Shown here: in pieces, positions 28,314-36,978 of the stretch
How positions within the stretch are numbered: position 1 is the stretch's first letter
How the letters are laid out: every line of letters begins with the position of its first letter
Source of the DNA: an uncultured Granulosicoccaceae bacterium
GTDB taxonomy: Bacteria; Pseudomonadota; Gammaproteobacteria; Granulosicoccales; Granulosicoccaceae
Direction: 5' to 3'
NCBI GenBank assembly: GCA_937920585.1
Contig: CAKZSB010000178.1
Location: 1-44,000 of the forward strand
Length of the DNA stretch: 44,000 nucleotides
Program-made: the position numbers and the translations under genes
The notes under the pieces: model-generated
The model's database searches: none
What the model saw: only the letters and a program-made list of their open reading frames with translations
What the model was told of the DNA's origin: nothing

Positions 28314-29235
28314 CCGGATTGGCGTCCTGAGGTGACTGCGGATCATCCTCCGCGGGATCAGCCACTACCGTTTCCGGCGTGGGCTGCCGGCCGGTGAGCT
28401 GGCCGATGACATTCGACAGTCGATCACGCATTTCGCGGCGATCGACGATCATGTCTATCGCGCCGTGTTCGAGCAGAAATTCCGAGCGCTGGAAGCCGTC
28501 CGGCAGCTTTTCGCGCACCGTCTGTTCGATCACGCGAGGACCGGCAAAACCAATCAGTGCGCGTGGCTCGGCCACGATCACATCACCGAGCATGGCAAAA
28601 CTGGCCGACACTCCACCCATTGTCGGGTCTGTTAAAACCGAGATATAAGGCACGCTCTGGCGTGACAAACGCGCTAGCGCAGCACTGGTTTTCGCCATCT
28701 GAAACAGCGACATCAGCGCCTCTTGCATGCGCGCGCCGCCGGAGGCTGAAAAACAGATTAGTGTTGCATTGTGTTGCAACGCCACTTCAGCCGCACGGGT
28801 AAATTTCTCACCCACGACCGAACCCATAGAGCCCCCCATGAAATTGAACTCGAATGCCACGGCCACAACGGGCAGACCTCGCATCGCGCCATGCACCGCG
28901 ATAATCGCATCGGTTTCTTCACTGGTTTTAGCCGCCTGCGTCAGCCGATCCCGATACTTTTTCGTATCGCGGAATTTCAGATGATCGACCGACTCGAGAC
29001 CGGCGCCAAGTTCCGATCGTGGCTCTGCATCGAGTAGTCTGTCGAGCCGATCGCGCGCGCCAATGCGCCTGTGATGATCGCAGCGCGGACACACATTGAT
29101 ATTGCGCTCCAGTTCGGCGCCGTACAGCACATTCAGGCAGCTGTCGCATTTCACCCAAACGCCTTCCGGCACAGAGCCCCGGTTGCGGCTATCGGTGCGC
29201 ACCCGCGACGGCATCAATTTGTCAAACCAGCTCAT
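28303..29235 (-). CDS. accD: Acetyl-CoA carboxylase carboxyltransferase subunit beta
   Basis: AccD with AccA transfers the carboxyl group from carboxybiotin to acetyl-CoA, making malonyl-CoA for fatty acid synthesis. The 310-aa protein has the N-terminal zinc ribbon with C30, C33, C49 and C52 (VKCDSC and NVCPRC) and the crotonase-like core with [45 protein letters not shown] and [13 protein letters not shown] variable polar tail follows residue 285. Length is normal. It overlaps folC and follows trpF by 80 nt. Confidence 0.98.
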   Translation of the reverse strand: MSWFDKLMPSRVRTDSRNRGSVPEGVWVKCDSCLNVLYGAELERNINVCPRCDHHRRIGARDRLDRLLDAEPRSELGAGLESVDHLKFRDTKKYRDRLTQAAKTSEETDAIIAVHGAMRGLPVVAVAFEFNFMGGSMGSVVGEKFTRAAEVALQHNATLICFSASGGARMQEALMSLFQMAKTSAALARLSRQSVPYISVLTDPTMGGVSASFAMLGDVIVAEPRALIGFAGPRVIEQTVREKLPDGFQRSEFLLEHGAIDMIVDRREMRDRLSNVIGQLTGRQPTPETVVADPAEDDPQSPQDANPVAS

Positions 29236-29315
29236 AGGCCCTCTTTACGGGTACGTGATTGTCTTGTGGGATGCAACACCGGGATAACCAATGGGCCGGC
29301 ACACCCGCCCGCGGT

Positions 29316-29987
29316 CTATCGACTGGCAAGCTTGCGATCTGCTTCTCGAACCGCAGCGACAAAGCGCTGCATTTTGGCGGTATCCTTTACGCCTCGACTC
29401 GATTCAACACCACTGCTCACATCAACCGCGCCGGGGCGCACTGCCGCGATCCCCTGCCCGACGTTATCCGCGTCGATCCCGCCAGCTAGTATAACCGGAG
29501 CCGGCAACGCTCGGGGTATGCGAGACCACTCAAACGTGTCGCCGCTGCCACCCGCCGCGCCTGCGCTGTTGCTATCGAGCAGAAATCCGCGCGCGGAACG
29601 ATATCCGGCACAGTATTCATCAGCCTGCGTTATCGAGCCCATCGCCACGGCTTTGATATAGGGGCGCCCGAAGGAATCGCAAAACGCCTCTGTCTCGGTA
29701 CCATGAAACTGCAGCAGATTCACTGGAACCGCATCGAGCACCGCCTGTACCTCGTCGGCTGTGGCATCGAGAAACAAGGCAGTAACCGCTAAAAAAGGGG
29801 GCAGATTGCAGGCTATCTCACGGGCCTGATCAATTGTGACAAATCTGGGGCTCGGCGGATAGAACACCAGACCGATAGAATCAATCCCGAGTTCAGCTGC
29901 CGCAAGCGCCTGATCTGGCCGGGTAAATCCGCAGATCTTGATCTGGGTATGGCTAACGGTGCCAGTGCCGGGTTGCGCAACATTCAT
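29316..29987 (-). CDS. trpF: Phosphoribosylanthranilate isomerase
   Basis: TrpF isomerises phosphoribosylanthranilate in tryptophan synthesis. The catalytic cysteine is in IKICGFTRPDQAL, with the expected aspartate further on in QFHGTETEAFCDSF and the barrel phosphate site near ILAGGIDADNVGQ and DVSSGVESSRGVKD. I chose the ATG at 29985-29987 (223 aa), which puts only 15 residues before the first strand; the open frame continues to 30029. In many relatives trpB and trpA follow trpF before accD, but here they are missing and accD follows after 80 nt. truA ends 63 nt upstream. Confidence 0.95.
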   Translation of the reverse strand: MNVAQPGTGTVSHTQIKICGFTRPDQALAAAELGIDSIGLVFYPPSPRFVTIDQAREIACNLPPFLAVTALFLDATADEVQAVLDAVPVNLLQFHGTETEAFCDSFGRPYIKAVAMGSITQADEYCAGYRSARGFLLDSNSAGAAGGSGDTFEWSRIPRALPAPVILAGGIDADNVGQGIAAVRPGAVDVSSGVESSRGVKDTAKMQRFVAAVREADRKLASR

Positions 29988-30050
29988 GCGCGAGACGATA
30001 CCACACTCGCGACGCCGACAAGACGCCACTACAACGCAGTTTCGAGCAAG

Positions 30051-30845
30051 CTAAAACAACGAACTGCCGGCGTGTTCGAATGTTTCGCGCCAATCCGGTA
30101 ATTCAAACTCTGCCGGATAACTGGGGCCCATGAAATAAAGCCCGTCCGGCACGGCTGTCACACCAGCGCATTTGCGATCTCTGCGAGCCAGCACCTCGGC
30201 AATCCACTGTTCGCGCTCCAGACCATGACCAACCCGGATCAGACTGCCGGTGATAATACGTACCATGTTATGCAGAAAAGCATTGCCACTGAGTTGTACC
30301 ACCACCTTTGCGCCATGGCGTGACACCTCGATCGAAGTCAGTTCCCGGCGCGCGTGTCGAGCCTGGCAACCCGCCGCGCGAAAGCTGCTGAAATCGTGCT
30401 CGCCAATCAACGCCTGCGCCGCACGATGCATGACTGACGCATCGAGTGTGGTATGCACAACCGCCACGCGCTTGTGGCGCAGTGCCGAGCGTGCGGGAAG
30501 ATTTAAAATCTCGTAGCGGTAACTGCGACCGGTCGCTCGATAGCGAGCGTGAAAGTCGTCGGATACGCGATGAGCAGAGCGAATTGAAATATCCGCCGGA
30601 AGATGCGCGTTGCCGCCCATGACCCAGGCCTTGCACTCGCGTGTGGCGCTGGTTTCAAAGTGCGCGCACTGTTGCCATGCATGCACCCCGGCATCAGTTC
30701 TGCCCGAGCACACCACCGCAATCGATTCATCCGCCACTTTCGACATGGCGCGTTCAACATGCGCTTGAACGGAATCGGCGTGGTGCTGGCGCTGCCAGCC
30801 ACTGTAGCGGGTACCGCAATACTCCAGCAGCAGGGCCACTTTCAT
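30051..30845 (-). CDS. truA: tRNA pseudouridine(38-40) synthase
   Basis: TruA converts uridines 38, 39 and 40 of tRNA anticodon arms to pseudouridine. The 264-aa protein opens with MKVALLLEYCGTRYSGWQRQ. The catalytic aspartate is D51 in CSGRTDAGVHA, and SFRAAGCQA, GNAFLHNMVRIITGSLI and LYFMGPSYP are further family signatures. Length is standard. It lies between fimV and trpF, as in pseudomonads, with a terminator-like hairpin between it and fimV. Confidence 0.97.
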   Translation of the reverse strand: MKVALLLEYCGTRYSGWQRQHHADSVQAHVERAMSKVADESIAVVCSGRTDAGVHAWQQCAHFETSATRECKAWVMGGNAHLPADISIRSAHRVSDDFHARYRATGRSYRYEILNLPARSALRHKRVAVVHTTLDASVMHRAAQALIGEHDFSSFRAAGCQARHARRELTSIEVSRHGAKVVVQLSGNAFLHNMVRIITGSLIRVGHGLEREQWIAEVLARRDRKCAGVTAVPDGLYFMGPSYPAEFELPDWRETFEHAGSSLF

Positions 30846-30931
30846 TTGTTGAATCTGCCTGCGGGAACTGTCTATCCCGGGTTAAAGCGAGCGCCAATTG
30901 TAGCGGCTCGCAGCGCGATTCACAGACATAA

Positions 30932-30954
30932 AAAAGGGCGCATTGCGCCCTTTT
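30932..30954. terminator. Bidirectional-looking terminator after fimV
   Basis: A 7-bp stem of GGGCGCA/TGCGCCC type (centred near 30943) is flanked by A's on the left (30931-30935) and T's on the right (30951-30954), so it has a T-run on either strand. It lies 22 nt after the fimV stop and about 85 nt before the truA start. Confidence 0.85.
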
Positions 30955-30975
30955 CTATCATTGGTGGTACTGCTG

Positions 30976-33900
30976 TTAACCGAGGTTTTTCAGCAGCGAG
31001 CGAGCCTCTTCACGCTGTTCCGGCGTGCCACCGTCGGCGATATCGCGAAGCGCACTGATTGCACTGTCGTTATCGCCCATGTCGAGATAGGCTTTCGCCA
31101 GATCGAGCATGGTCCCCATATCAGAGCCACTATCGGCGCTGGCGCCGTCAACGGCAGAGACAACTTCATCTGTGCTGCCGACCAGATCGAGATCTGCATC
31201 ATCGAGCGTGAGATTGTCCAACGTGGCGTCGAGCCCCTGCTGGGTGAGATCCATATTTTCCAGATCCAGGTCTGTCATAGTGTCGCCGGTAATACCGTCA
31301 AGATTCAGAGTGCCATCATCGTCCAGAGCCGACAGGTCGACCTCGTCCAGCGTGGCGTCGGCGACACCTGTATCGCCAACGGCATCATCAACAACTTGCG
31401 GCAAGTCGGTTTCAATCGAACCAAAATCGCCCGTCGCCACCAGTTCAGACATCTCGAACTCTGCACCGGGATCGATGGTCTGATCCAGCACCGACTCAGC
31501 TGGCACTACCTCATCGGCCGCGATCGCCGCCAACTGCGCATCATCCGGCTCGGGCTTTTCACCCAGTAATGCTTCCAGACCATGCAGGTCATCACTGGTG
31601 CCAGTATCGGTCTCTACAGACTCCACATCAGGTAACGCTGACAGATTCGCACGCGTCCCCGCAGCGTCAGGCGCACTCTGAACCGCCGGTGCAGTTTCGA
31701 CTTCGACAGATTTGTTCTGCGTCGCCAGCGCGTCGATTACGCCGGACGGGGTCTGGTCAGCAGGTTCAACAGCTGCCGGCCCCTCGAGTTCAGCGGCCAT
31801 CTGGTCGATACGATCACGCGCATCGGCGTCGTCGAACTGGTCTTGAAAACGAGCCGCCGCAACCTGGAACTTCTCCCGATCGCGCTGCACAAAATGCGTC
31901 TCAACCAGTTTCATCTGATAATCCGGATCCTCCGGCGAACGATCAATCGCAGCCGTCAGCAGATCTTCGGCCTGGCCGTACAAGCCATACGCCAGATAGA
32001 CATCCGCCTCCGATACTGTGTCATCGTGTGCCAGTGTCTCGTCCATTGCCTCAGGTGCTTTTGTGGCGGCGCTCTTTCCACCGGCCACAGCAACCGCCGC
32101 ACTGGCAGCCGCACCGGCAGCCGCACCGGCAGCCGGCTGCTGCGCCGACACCCGAGCCTGATTGTCAGAATCCGCTACGGGCTCGACTTGCTGATCATCG
32201 AAATCGGGCTCCAGGCGCCTACCGGTGTCCGCCGCCACTTTGGGCTTGCGCCGAAACAGCCACGCGCCCAGTAAACCCAACAACGCCAGGCCGGCACCGG
32301 CACCCAACAAGGTTTTGCGATCGCCCAGTGCATTTTGCAATGTCGCGCCCAGACCCGATGCCTCGGACCCGCTTGTCTCGCCCGCAGCCGACACCTCGGC
32401 GTTGGCTTCGATACCGGTCGTTTGCTCAGAATCAACCGCAACGGCTGACTCGTCCGCATCCGCTTCTACCAATCGAATCGTATCGACGTCATCGGTTTCA
32501 CTGCCGTTTCCGGCTGGCGAATTTGCACTGGTGGAGGCTGTTTCGCCCAGAGCATCCGTGTCGGCGTCATCGCTGTCGACAGCGGCGGTCGAAGACTCAT
32601 TGACGGTGTTATCACTCTCCACCTGTGCCAGCAATGCGCCGGGGTTGGCTTTAAGCTCAAGCTGCTGGCGCTCCAGATCGTCCCTGATAGCCTGGCGCTG
32701 CACTTCAAGTTCAGCGGCAATACGCTCCTGCTCTGATTTAGCGCCAAGCAGCAATCTGGACTTTTGCTGTTCTGCTTCAGCGACCAGAGCCGCTTTGTCC
32801 AGCGCGCCAATTTCCTCCAGCGCCACTTTTTCAGACTGCAGCGCCACCAATTGAGCCTCGATTGCATCGGCCTCACCCGCCAGGCGCTCACTTCTGGACT
32901 GCGCCTCCGCAACCAGCGCATTTTCTCTCGCATCCGAATCCGCAGCGAGCGCTTCCAAACGCTGTTCCAGCGCCTTCGCGAGCGCCGGATCATCTGTCAC
33001 TGATTCGTCAGCGTCAGTAATTGCAACCAGTGTCTGCGACGGCGCCGCGACTTCTGTTTCTGTCTCAGCGGGCTCCGCGGTTTCCGCAGCAGTTTCCACG
33101 ACCTCATCGACCGCCTCGGAAGCTGTTTCAGCTGCCGTGCCGGTCTGCTCCTGCAAAGCGGCCAGTTGCTCTTCCTGCAACGTAATCAGGCGCTGTTTGC
33201 CTGCTTCAATGGCCGCCAGCTCCCGCTCGCGGGCAAGCTTTTCCTCCGCCTCGAGTTTCTCGGCAATAGCCTGCTCGGCTGCAAGCTGTGCGGCCACACT
33301 TTCCTCCGACGATTCCTGCGAGCTGCCATCTGCTAGCCCGGCATCTTCAGCATCCTGAGCGGAACCATCAACGCCGACGATTGTCAGGCGATCCTGTGGA
33401 TCAGCCTGTATCGGTTGCTCGACCTCCGGCTCGGGCTGCGGCTCGGGTTCCTGGGCCGGTTCTGCAGCCTCGGTCGCCTTGGGGTCGGTTTGCGTGTCCA
33501 CCGGACGAGATACACTGGTCACAGGCGTCGTGCCACGATACTTTTGCCACAAACTCATCTGCTCGCGGACGACGTTAAGCGCTTCTGCCTGACTAATCGA
33601 CGACGCACTGGATTGCTCGGGTATTCGCAGGATAGCCCCATTGCGCAGGCGGTTCATATCGCGATCCACAAACGCATCGCGGTTGGCTCGCAGCAGTGCC
33701 ACCATCATTTGCTGCGTTGACACATTGCCGGCACGATTTTGCTCAGCAATGCTCCAGAGCGTATCGTTGTCTTTGACGCGATAGCGCTTTGGATTGTTCG
33801 CCTGTTGTTCGAGTTCTTTTTTCCGAGCCTCAAAAGCGGGCAGCTCTTTTTCGATGTCAATGCGCTCGCCTACCGGCTCGCCACCGTCCGCATCACTGTC

Positions 33901-35223
33901 GCTGGTATCGAGTTGAAAATCCGCAGCGGGTGATTCGGCCAGCGTGGCTACAGCAGGTATTTCAGTTCGCTCCAACGGCACTCGACTCTTTTCATACAAA
34001 TTGACCTCGGAGTCGAAGTTGCCGATCACGCGTCGCCCGATCGAAGCAGCCAATTCATCGAGCGGAACCGGAACACCATCTTTGCTGTAGTCAAATTCTT
34101 CACGCAACGCCAGCAAATCGATTTCATTCTCTGGCAAAACCGTTCTTGTGTCAGGCGCTGGTGACTCGGCAGGCAAGTTGTTCTGCTGCGGCGCGTCCGG
34201 CGTATTGTTTTGCTGCGGCTCGGCACGCACAACACTGACAGTTTCAATCGACCGGGCCGGCACATCCAGACCGAACATCTCAGGGGTGAGTTCGATGTCG
34301 ACGGCGCTCTTGTACCAGCTGTCATCACGGGCGATGGGCTCGATCAGGTCCACTTCCTCTGAACTCGAGTACCACTTGTCATCGCGTGCAATTGCAAGTT
34401 CGTTAAGATCTATCTCGTCATAAGGCTTCTCGGCTGTCTCGAACATCTCGGGAAGCAACTCGATTTCCGAGCCGTCGATATCCGAGCCATCGATATCCCC
34501 AAGCGCAACTTCCCGCGATACATCGGTTGTCTGCGACGCAGTTACTGCCGCTGTCTCGACGTTGTAGTTCGGCTGGCTCGTCGCCGGTTTTTGTGGCTCA
34601 CCGGTTACCTCTGACATTGTGACGTCGACCCGATCGGCGGCACTCAGGTCGGCTGGCAATTGGCCTGCGGCCTGCGGTACGAGTTCATCGCTGAAATCGA
34701 TTGCGACACCACGAGCCGGGATGTTTACGTCCGGTTTGCGCTGGATGACGGCCGAACCATCCGTGTCAACGGAGTTTCCAGCGGGCAGCAAATCGTCGTT
34801 GAAATCAGTCTGGGCCAGTCCAAATACGGGTGGGTTGAGCAATACGGTGTATTCACGCACCATTCGTTCACCGTCTGCGGTATCGACGCTGAGAGTGAAA
34901 TTCAGAAAGGGTTCTATGACGGGTGCGTCACTGGTAATCCTTATCGCCGATGTGCCGTCCGGACGTTGAATTACATTGAAGCGCATACTGGCAAGCGCAG
35001 GCGGGGCAGCGTCTGCGCCGTCTCCGAAGTTGCCGACCGGCTTGCCCTTGACAACCAGATCACGCAACTCTGCACTCTGAACATCGAGAATGCTGACTTC
35101 CGCATCTAAGGGCTGGTTGAGCGCAGAATACATTTCTATCTCACCCAGACTAACCGCCTGGATACTGCCGGGAACAGTTACAAGTGACAGACTGACCGCT
35201 GCTGCTGTAGCTAGTTTACGCAC
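30976..35223 (-). CDS. fimV: FimV/HubP-type polar pilus assembly protein
   Basis: A 1415-aa inner membrane protein of the FimV/HubP/TspA family, which binds peptidoglycan, organises cell-pole proteins and supports type IV pilus assembly. The GTG at 35221-35223 gives a signal peptide (cleavage after IQA near residue 24). The FimV N-terminal domain follows (SLGEIEMYSALNQPLDAEV). Next come an acidic repeat-bearing stretch (about 230-320), a LysM domain (about 478-532, RYRVKDNDTLWSIAEQN) and a predicted coiled coil (about 638-868). A membrane helix (about 971-990, LLGAGAGLALLGLLGAWLF) leads into a very acidic cytoplasmic part with a TPR-like unit (about 1072, VYLAYGLYGQAEDLL). The FimV C-terminal domain (last 50 residues, MLDLAKAYLDMGDNDSAISA) closes it. 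Other starts up to 35568 lack a signal sequence. Confidence 0.95.
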   Translation of the reverse strand: MRKLATAAAVSLSLVTVPGSIQAVSLGEIEMYSALNQPLDAEVSILDVQSAELRDLVVKGKPVGNFGDGADAAPPALASMRFNVIQRPDGTSAIRITSDAPVIEPFLNFTLSVDTADGERMVREYTVLLNPPVFGLAQTDFNDDLLPAGNSVDTDGSAVIQRKPDVNIPARGVAIDFSDELVPQAAGQLPADLSAADRVDVTMSEVTGEPQKPATSQPNYNVETAAVTASQTTDVSREVALGDIDGSDIDGSEIELLPEMFETAEKPYDEIDLNELAIARDDKWYSSSEEVDLIEPIARDDSWYKSAVDIELTPEMFGLDVPARSIETVSVVRAEPQQNNTPDAPQQNNLPAESPAPDTRTVLPENEIDLLALREEFDYSKDGVPVPLDELAASIGRRVIGNFDSEVNLYEKSRVPLERTEIPAVATLAESPAADFQLDTSDSDADGGEPVGERIDIEKELPAFEARKKELEQQANNPKRYRVKDNDTLWSIAEQNRAGNVSTQQMMVALLRANRDAFVDRDMNRLRNGAILRIPEQSSASSISQAEALNVVREQMSLWQKYRGTTPVTSVSRPVDTQTDPKATEAAEPAQEPEPQPEPEVEQPIQADPQDRLTIVGVDGSAQDAEDAGLADGSSQESSEESVAAQLAAEQAIAEKLEAEEKLARERELAAIEAGKQRLITLQEEQLAALQEQTGTAAETASEAVDEVVETAAETAEPAETETEVAAPSQTLVAITDADESVTDDPALAKALEQRLEALAADSDARENALVAEAQSRSERLAGEADAIEAQLVALQSEKVALEEIGALDKAALVAEAEQQKSRLLLGAKSEQERIAAELEVQRQAIRDDLERQQLELKANPGALLAQVESDNTVNESSTAAVDSDDADTDALGETASTSANSPAGNGSETDDVDTIRLVEADADESAVAVDSEQTTGIEANAEVSAAGETSGSEASGLGATLQNALGDRKTLLGAGAGLALLGLLGAWLFRRKPKVAADTGRRLEPDFDDQQVEPVADSDNQARVSAQQPAAGAAAGAAASAAVAVAGGKSAATKAPEAMDETLAHDDTVSEADVYLAYGLYGQAEDLLTAAIDRSPEDPDYQMKLVETHFVQRDREKFQVAAARFQDQFDDADARDRIDQMAAELEGPAAVEPADQTPSGVIDALATQNKSVEVETAPAVQSAPDAAGTRANLSALPDVESVETDTGTSDDLHGLEALLGEKPEPDDAQLAAIAADEVVPAESVLDQTIDPGAEFEMSELVATGDFGSIETDLPQVVDDAVGDTGVADATLDEVDLSALDDDGTLNLDGITGDTMTDLDLENMDLTQQGLDATLDNLTLDDADLDLVGSTDEVVSAVDGASADSGSDMGTMLDLAKAYLDMGDNDSAISALRDIADGGTPEQREEARSLLKNLG
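32104..32135 (-). repeat. 12-bp tandem repeat inside fimV
   Basis: GGCAGCCGCACC occurs twice in full and continues for eight more bases (2.7 copies). It encodes an alanine/glycine linker in the cytoplasmic part of FimV. The unit length is a multiple of three, so slippage would change linker length without a frameshift. Confidence 0.8.
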
Positions 35224-35422
35224 GTTTATACGATCTCTTGTTCTATAGCTATAAGGCACAAATTGCCGGATCGGTAGTTTCTTTATCCCGTCGGCGTTAT
35301 GCCTGACAAGCCTCAACATCCGCTGACAGAGGTAAAATCCTTTGCTGCCGACCATCGTCGACACCTCTTCAGCGATGAGTCTGGTCACTGCCTGACCAGT
35401 CACGAAAATTCCACCCCCGGTT

Positions 35423-35451
35423 GATATAGTACGAGGTAGTCGATTAGGCAA
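35423..35451 (-). promoter_or_regulatory. Possible fimV promoter
   Basis: On the minus strand TTGCCT (complement of 35446-35451) and TATATC (complement of 35423-35428) are separated by 17 nt; each matches about four of six consensus bases. It would give a leader of about 195 nt. Confidence 0.35.
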
Positions 35452-35496
35452 TATAAACTTGCTGCAAAGGCCGACCCTGCGACTCGTTTGGGCAGC

Positions 35497-35529
35497 AAAA
35501 TCCGCCGCCAGCGGACAATATCCGGCGGC
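35497..35529 (-). terminator. Second terminator-like hairpin after asd
   Basis: Arms 35504-35509 and 35524-35529 (6 bp, GC only) enclose an inner 3-bp stem (35513-35515 with 35521-35523). TTTT (complement of 35497-35500) follows three bases after the stem on the minus strand. It may back up the first hairpin. Confidence 0.4.
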
Positions 35530-35572
35530 CGGATTGGATCCGGGCGCAAACAGCAACCCGTCCGACAAATTA

Positions 35573-35592
35573 CCCCGCGATAATCAGCGGGG
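35573..35592 (-). terminator. Terminator-like hairpin directly after asd
   Basis: A 6-bp CCCCGC/GCGGGG stem with an 8-nt loop lies eight nt after the asd stop; on the minus strand it is followed by TAATTTG, a poor T-run. Confidence 0.5.
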
Positions 35593-35600
35593 CAATGTGG

Positions 35601-36713
35601 CTAGCGCTCGATCAAAATTCTCAACATCCGGCGCAGCGGTTCAGCCGCCCCCCAGAGCAATTGATCGCCGACCGTGAAGGCACTGACATATTCGGGGCCC
35701 ATTCCCATCTTGCGCAATCGGCCGATAGCGACAGACGGGGTGCCACTGACTGCAGCGGGCGACAAAAACGGAATGGATTCATCGCGCGAGTTGCCAACTA
35801 CTTTCACCCACTCGTTGCCAGAGGCCAGAATGCTCTCGATTTCCGCCAGTGGAACATCGCGGACAAGTTTTACCGTGAGTGCCTGCGAGTGGCAACGCAT
35901 CGCGCCCACTCTGACACAAATACCATCCACGACAAGCGGCTGCGACGGGTCGCGGCCGATCATCTTGTTACATTCTGCCTGCGCCTTCCACTCCTCGCGG
36001 CTTTGCCCCTGCCCCAGATCGGCGTCAATCCAGGGAATCAGACTGCCGGCCAGCGGCGCGCCACATTCCTGAACCGGGAAACCGGCCGAATGCATTGCAC
36101 TGGTCAGCGCAGCGTCTACTTCGATCGCCGAGGCATCGGCACTGGCCAGCGAATCGGCAACAATGCCGTGCAAATGGCCCATCTGTTCCACCAGTTCAAG
36201 CATGGCGCGCGCGCCAGCGCCGGAGGCGGCCTGATAGGTCATTGCGCTGATCCAGTCAATCAAACCCTCGCGAAAGAGACCTGCCATCGCCATCATCATC
36301 AGACTGACCGTACAGTTGCCACCGATGAAATCCCGCTTGCCACCGGACAGCGCCCGATCGATGACATCACGGTTAACCGGGTCGAGGATAATCGTGCTGG
36401 CATCCTGCATGCGCAGCGAGGAGGCTGCATCAATCCAGTAGCCATCCCACCCTGAATCGCGCAGCGCGGGATGTATGTCATTGGTGTAACCCCCACCCTG
36501 GCAGGTAATCACCACGTCCATTGCGGCGAGCGCCGTGAGGTCCGTTGCGTCGAGCAGCGTCGTCGTAGTCTGACCCATTGCAGGCGCCGTCTGGCCCGCT
36601 TGTGAGGTGCTGAAAAATACAGGGTCAATGAGCGCAAAGTCGCCTTCTTGCTGCATACGCTGCAACAAGACCGAACCGACCATGCCACGCCAGCCGACGA
36701 TACCAACTTTCAT
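35601..36713 (-). CDS. asd: Aspartate-semialdehyde dehydrogenase
   Basis: Asd reduces aspartyl phosphate to aspartate semialdehyde, the branch point to lysine, diaminopimelate, threonine and methionine. The 370-aa protein is the enterobacterial/pseudomonad type: MKVGIVGWRGMVGSVLLQRM binds NADP, and C134 in GGNCTVSLMM is the active-site cysteine (C135 in E. coli). SAMTYQAASGAGARAM and RVGAMRCHSQALTVKL carry the substrate-binding residues. It heads the long cluster that continues through fimV to metZ, although hairpins after it suggest that it is mostly transcribed alone. A LysR gene is divergent from it, where leuB would be in Pseudomonas. Confidence 0.97.
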   Translation of the reverse strand: MKVGIVGWRGMVGSVLLQRMQQEGDFALIDPVFFSTSQAGQTAPAMGQTTTTLLDATDLTALAAMDVVITCQGGGYTNDIHPALRDSGWDGYWIDAASSLRMQDASTIILDPVNRDVIDRALSGGKRDFIGGNCTVSLMMMAMAGLFREGLIDWISAMTYQAASGAGARAMLELVEQMGHLHGIVADSLASADASAIEVDAALTSAMHSAGFPVQECGAPLAGSLIPWIDADLGQGQSREEWKAQAECNKMIGRDPSQPLVVDGICVRVGAMRCHSQALTVKLVRDVPLAEIESILASGNEWVKVVGNSRDESIPFLSPAAVSGTPSVAIGRLRKMGMGPEYVSAFTVGDQLLWGAAEPLRRMLRILIER

Positions 36714-36777
36714 TCAGGTTCCTATCGAATATGGGAGGGTAAATGCCAATGCCTTGCGCACCGGCAACGAACCCGTG

Positions 36778-36786
36778 ATTATACCA
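36778..36786 (-). promoter_or_regulatory. Extended -10 promoter of asd
   Basis: On the minus strand TGG precedes a perfect TATAAT (complement of 36778-36783), making a TGn-TATAAT extended -10. No good -35 is seen at the right distance, which extended -10 promoters tolerate. It lies 64 nt before the asd ATG. Confidence 0.6.
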
Positions 36787-36904
36787 CTCGTTAATTACTG
36801 CTTACGTCGAATGTGACAAAGTCGGTTTACAAAGATATTCATTCGTCAACTGTGGTAACCTCGTAGTCCAGGCAGATTGCATTATCAGTGCTATGCTGTT
36901 GCTA

Positions 36905-36919
36905 GTCATTACACATGAC
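36905..36919. promoter_or_regulatory. Candidate LysR-type operator
   Basis: GTCAT-TACAC-ATGAC is a perfect 5-bp inverted repeat with a 5-bp spacer and contains the LysR T-N11-A core (36906-36918). It lies 60 bp before the LysR gene and about 190 bp before asd, within the shared divergent control region, a common place for autoregulation. Confidence 0.5.
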
Positions 36920-36978
36920 AAGTTGGAAGGCGGTAGGACGTGCAGCAGTGTGGATAGTTTTTGGCCAGGAGGTGCCCT

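Larger units (their letters stand above)
35224..35600 (-). other. 377-nt leader region between asd and fimV
   Basis: This gap holds no convincing gene. The fimV frame stays open through it for 115 codons, but the translation has no signal peptide or family resemblance and runs over the hairpins that follow asd, so I treat it as non-coding. It contains two terminator-like hairpins next to asd, a candidate promoter, and about 200 nt of presumed fimV leader. A c-di-GMP (GEMM) riboswitch was considered but its conserved motif was not found. Confidence 0.6.

Noticed and set aside
35224-35420. Possible c-di-GMP (GEMM) riboswitch in the fimV leader
   Set aside because: The conserved GEMM core and paired stems were not found by eye; a covariance-model search would be needed to revisit this.
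35224-35568. N-terminal extension of FimV by 115 codons in the open frame
   Set aside because: It would bury the signal peptide, has no family resemblance and overlaps terminator-like hairpins and a candidate promoter.
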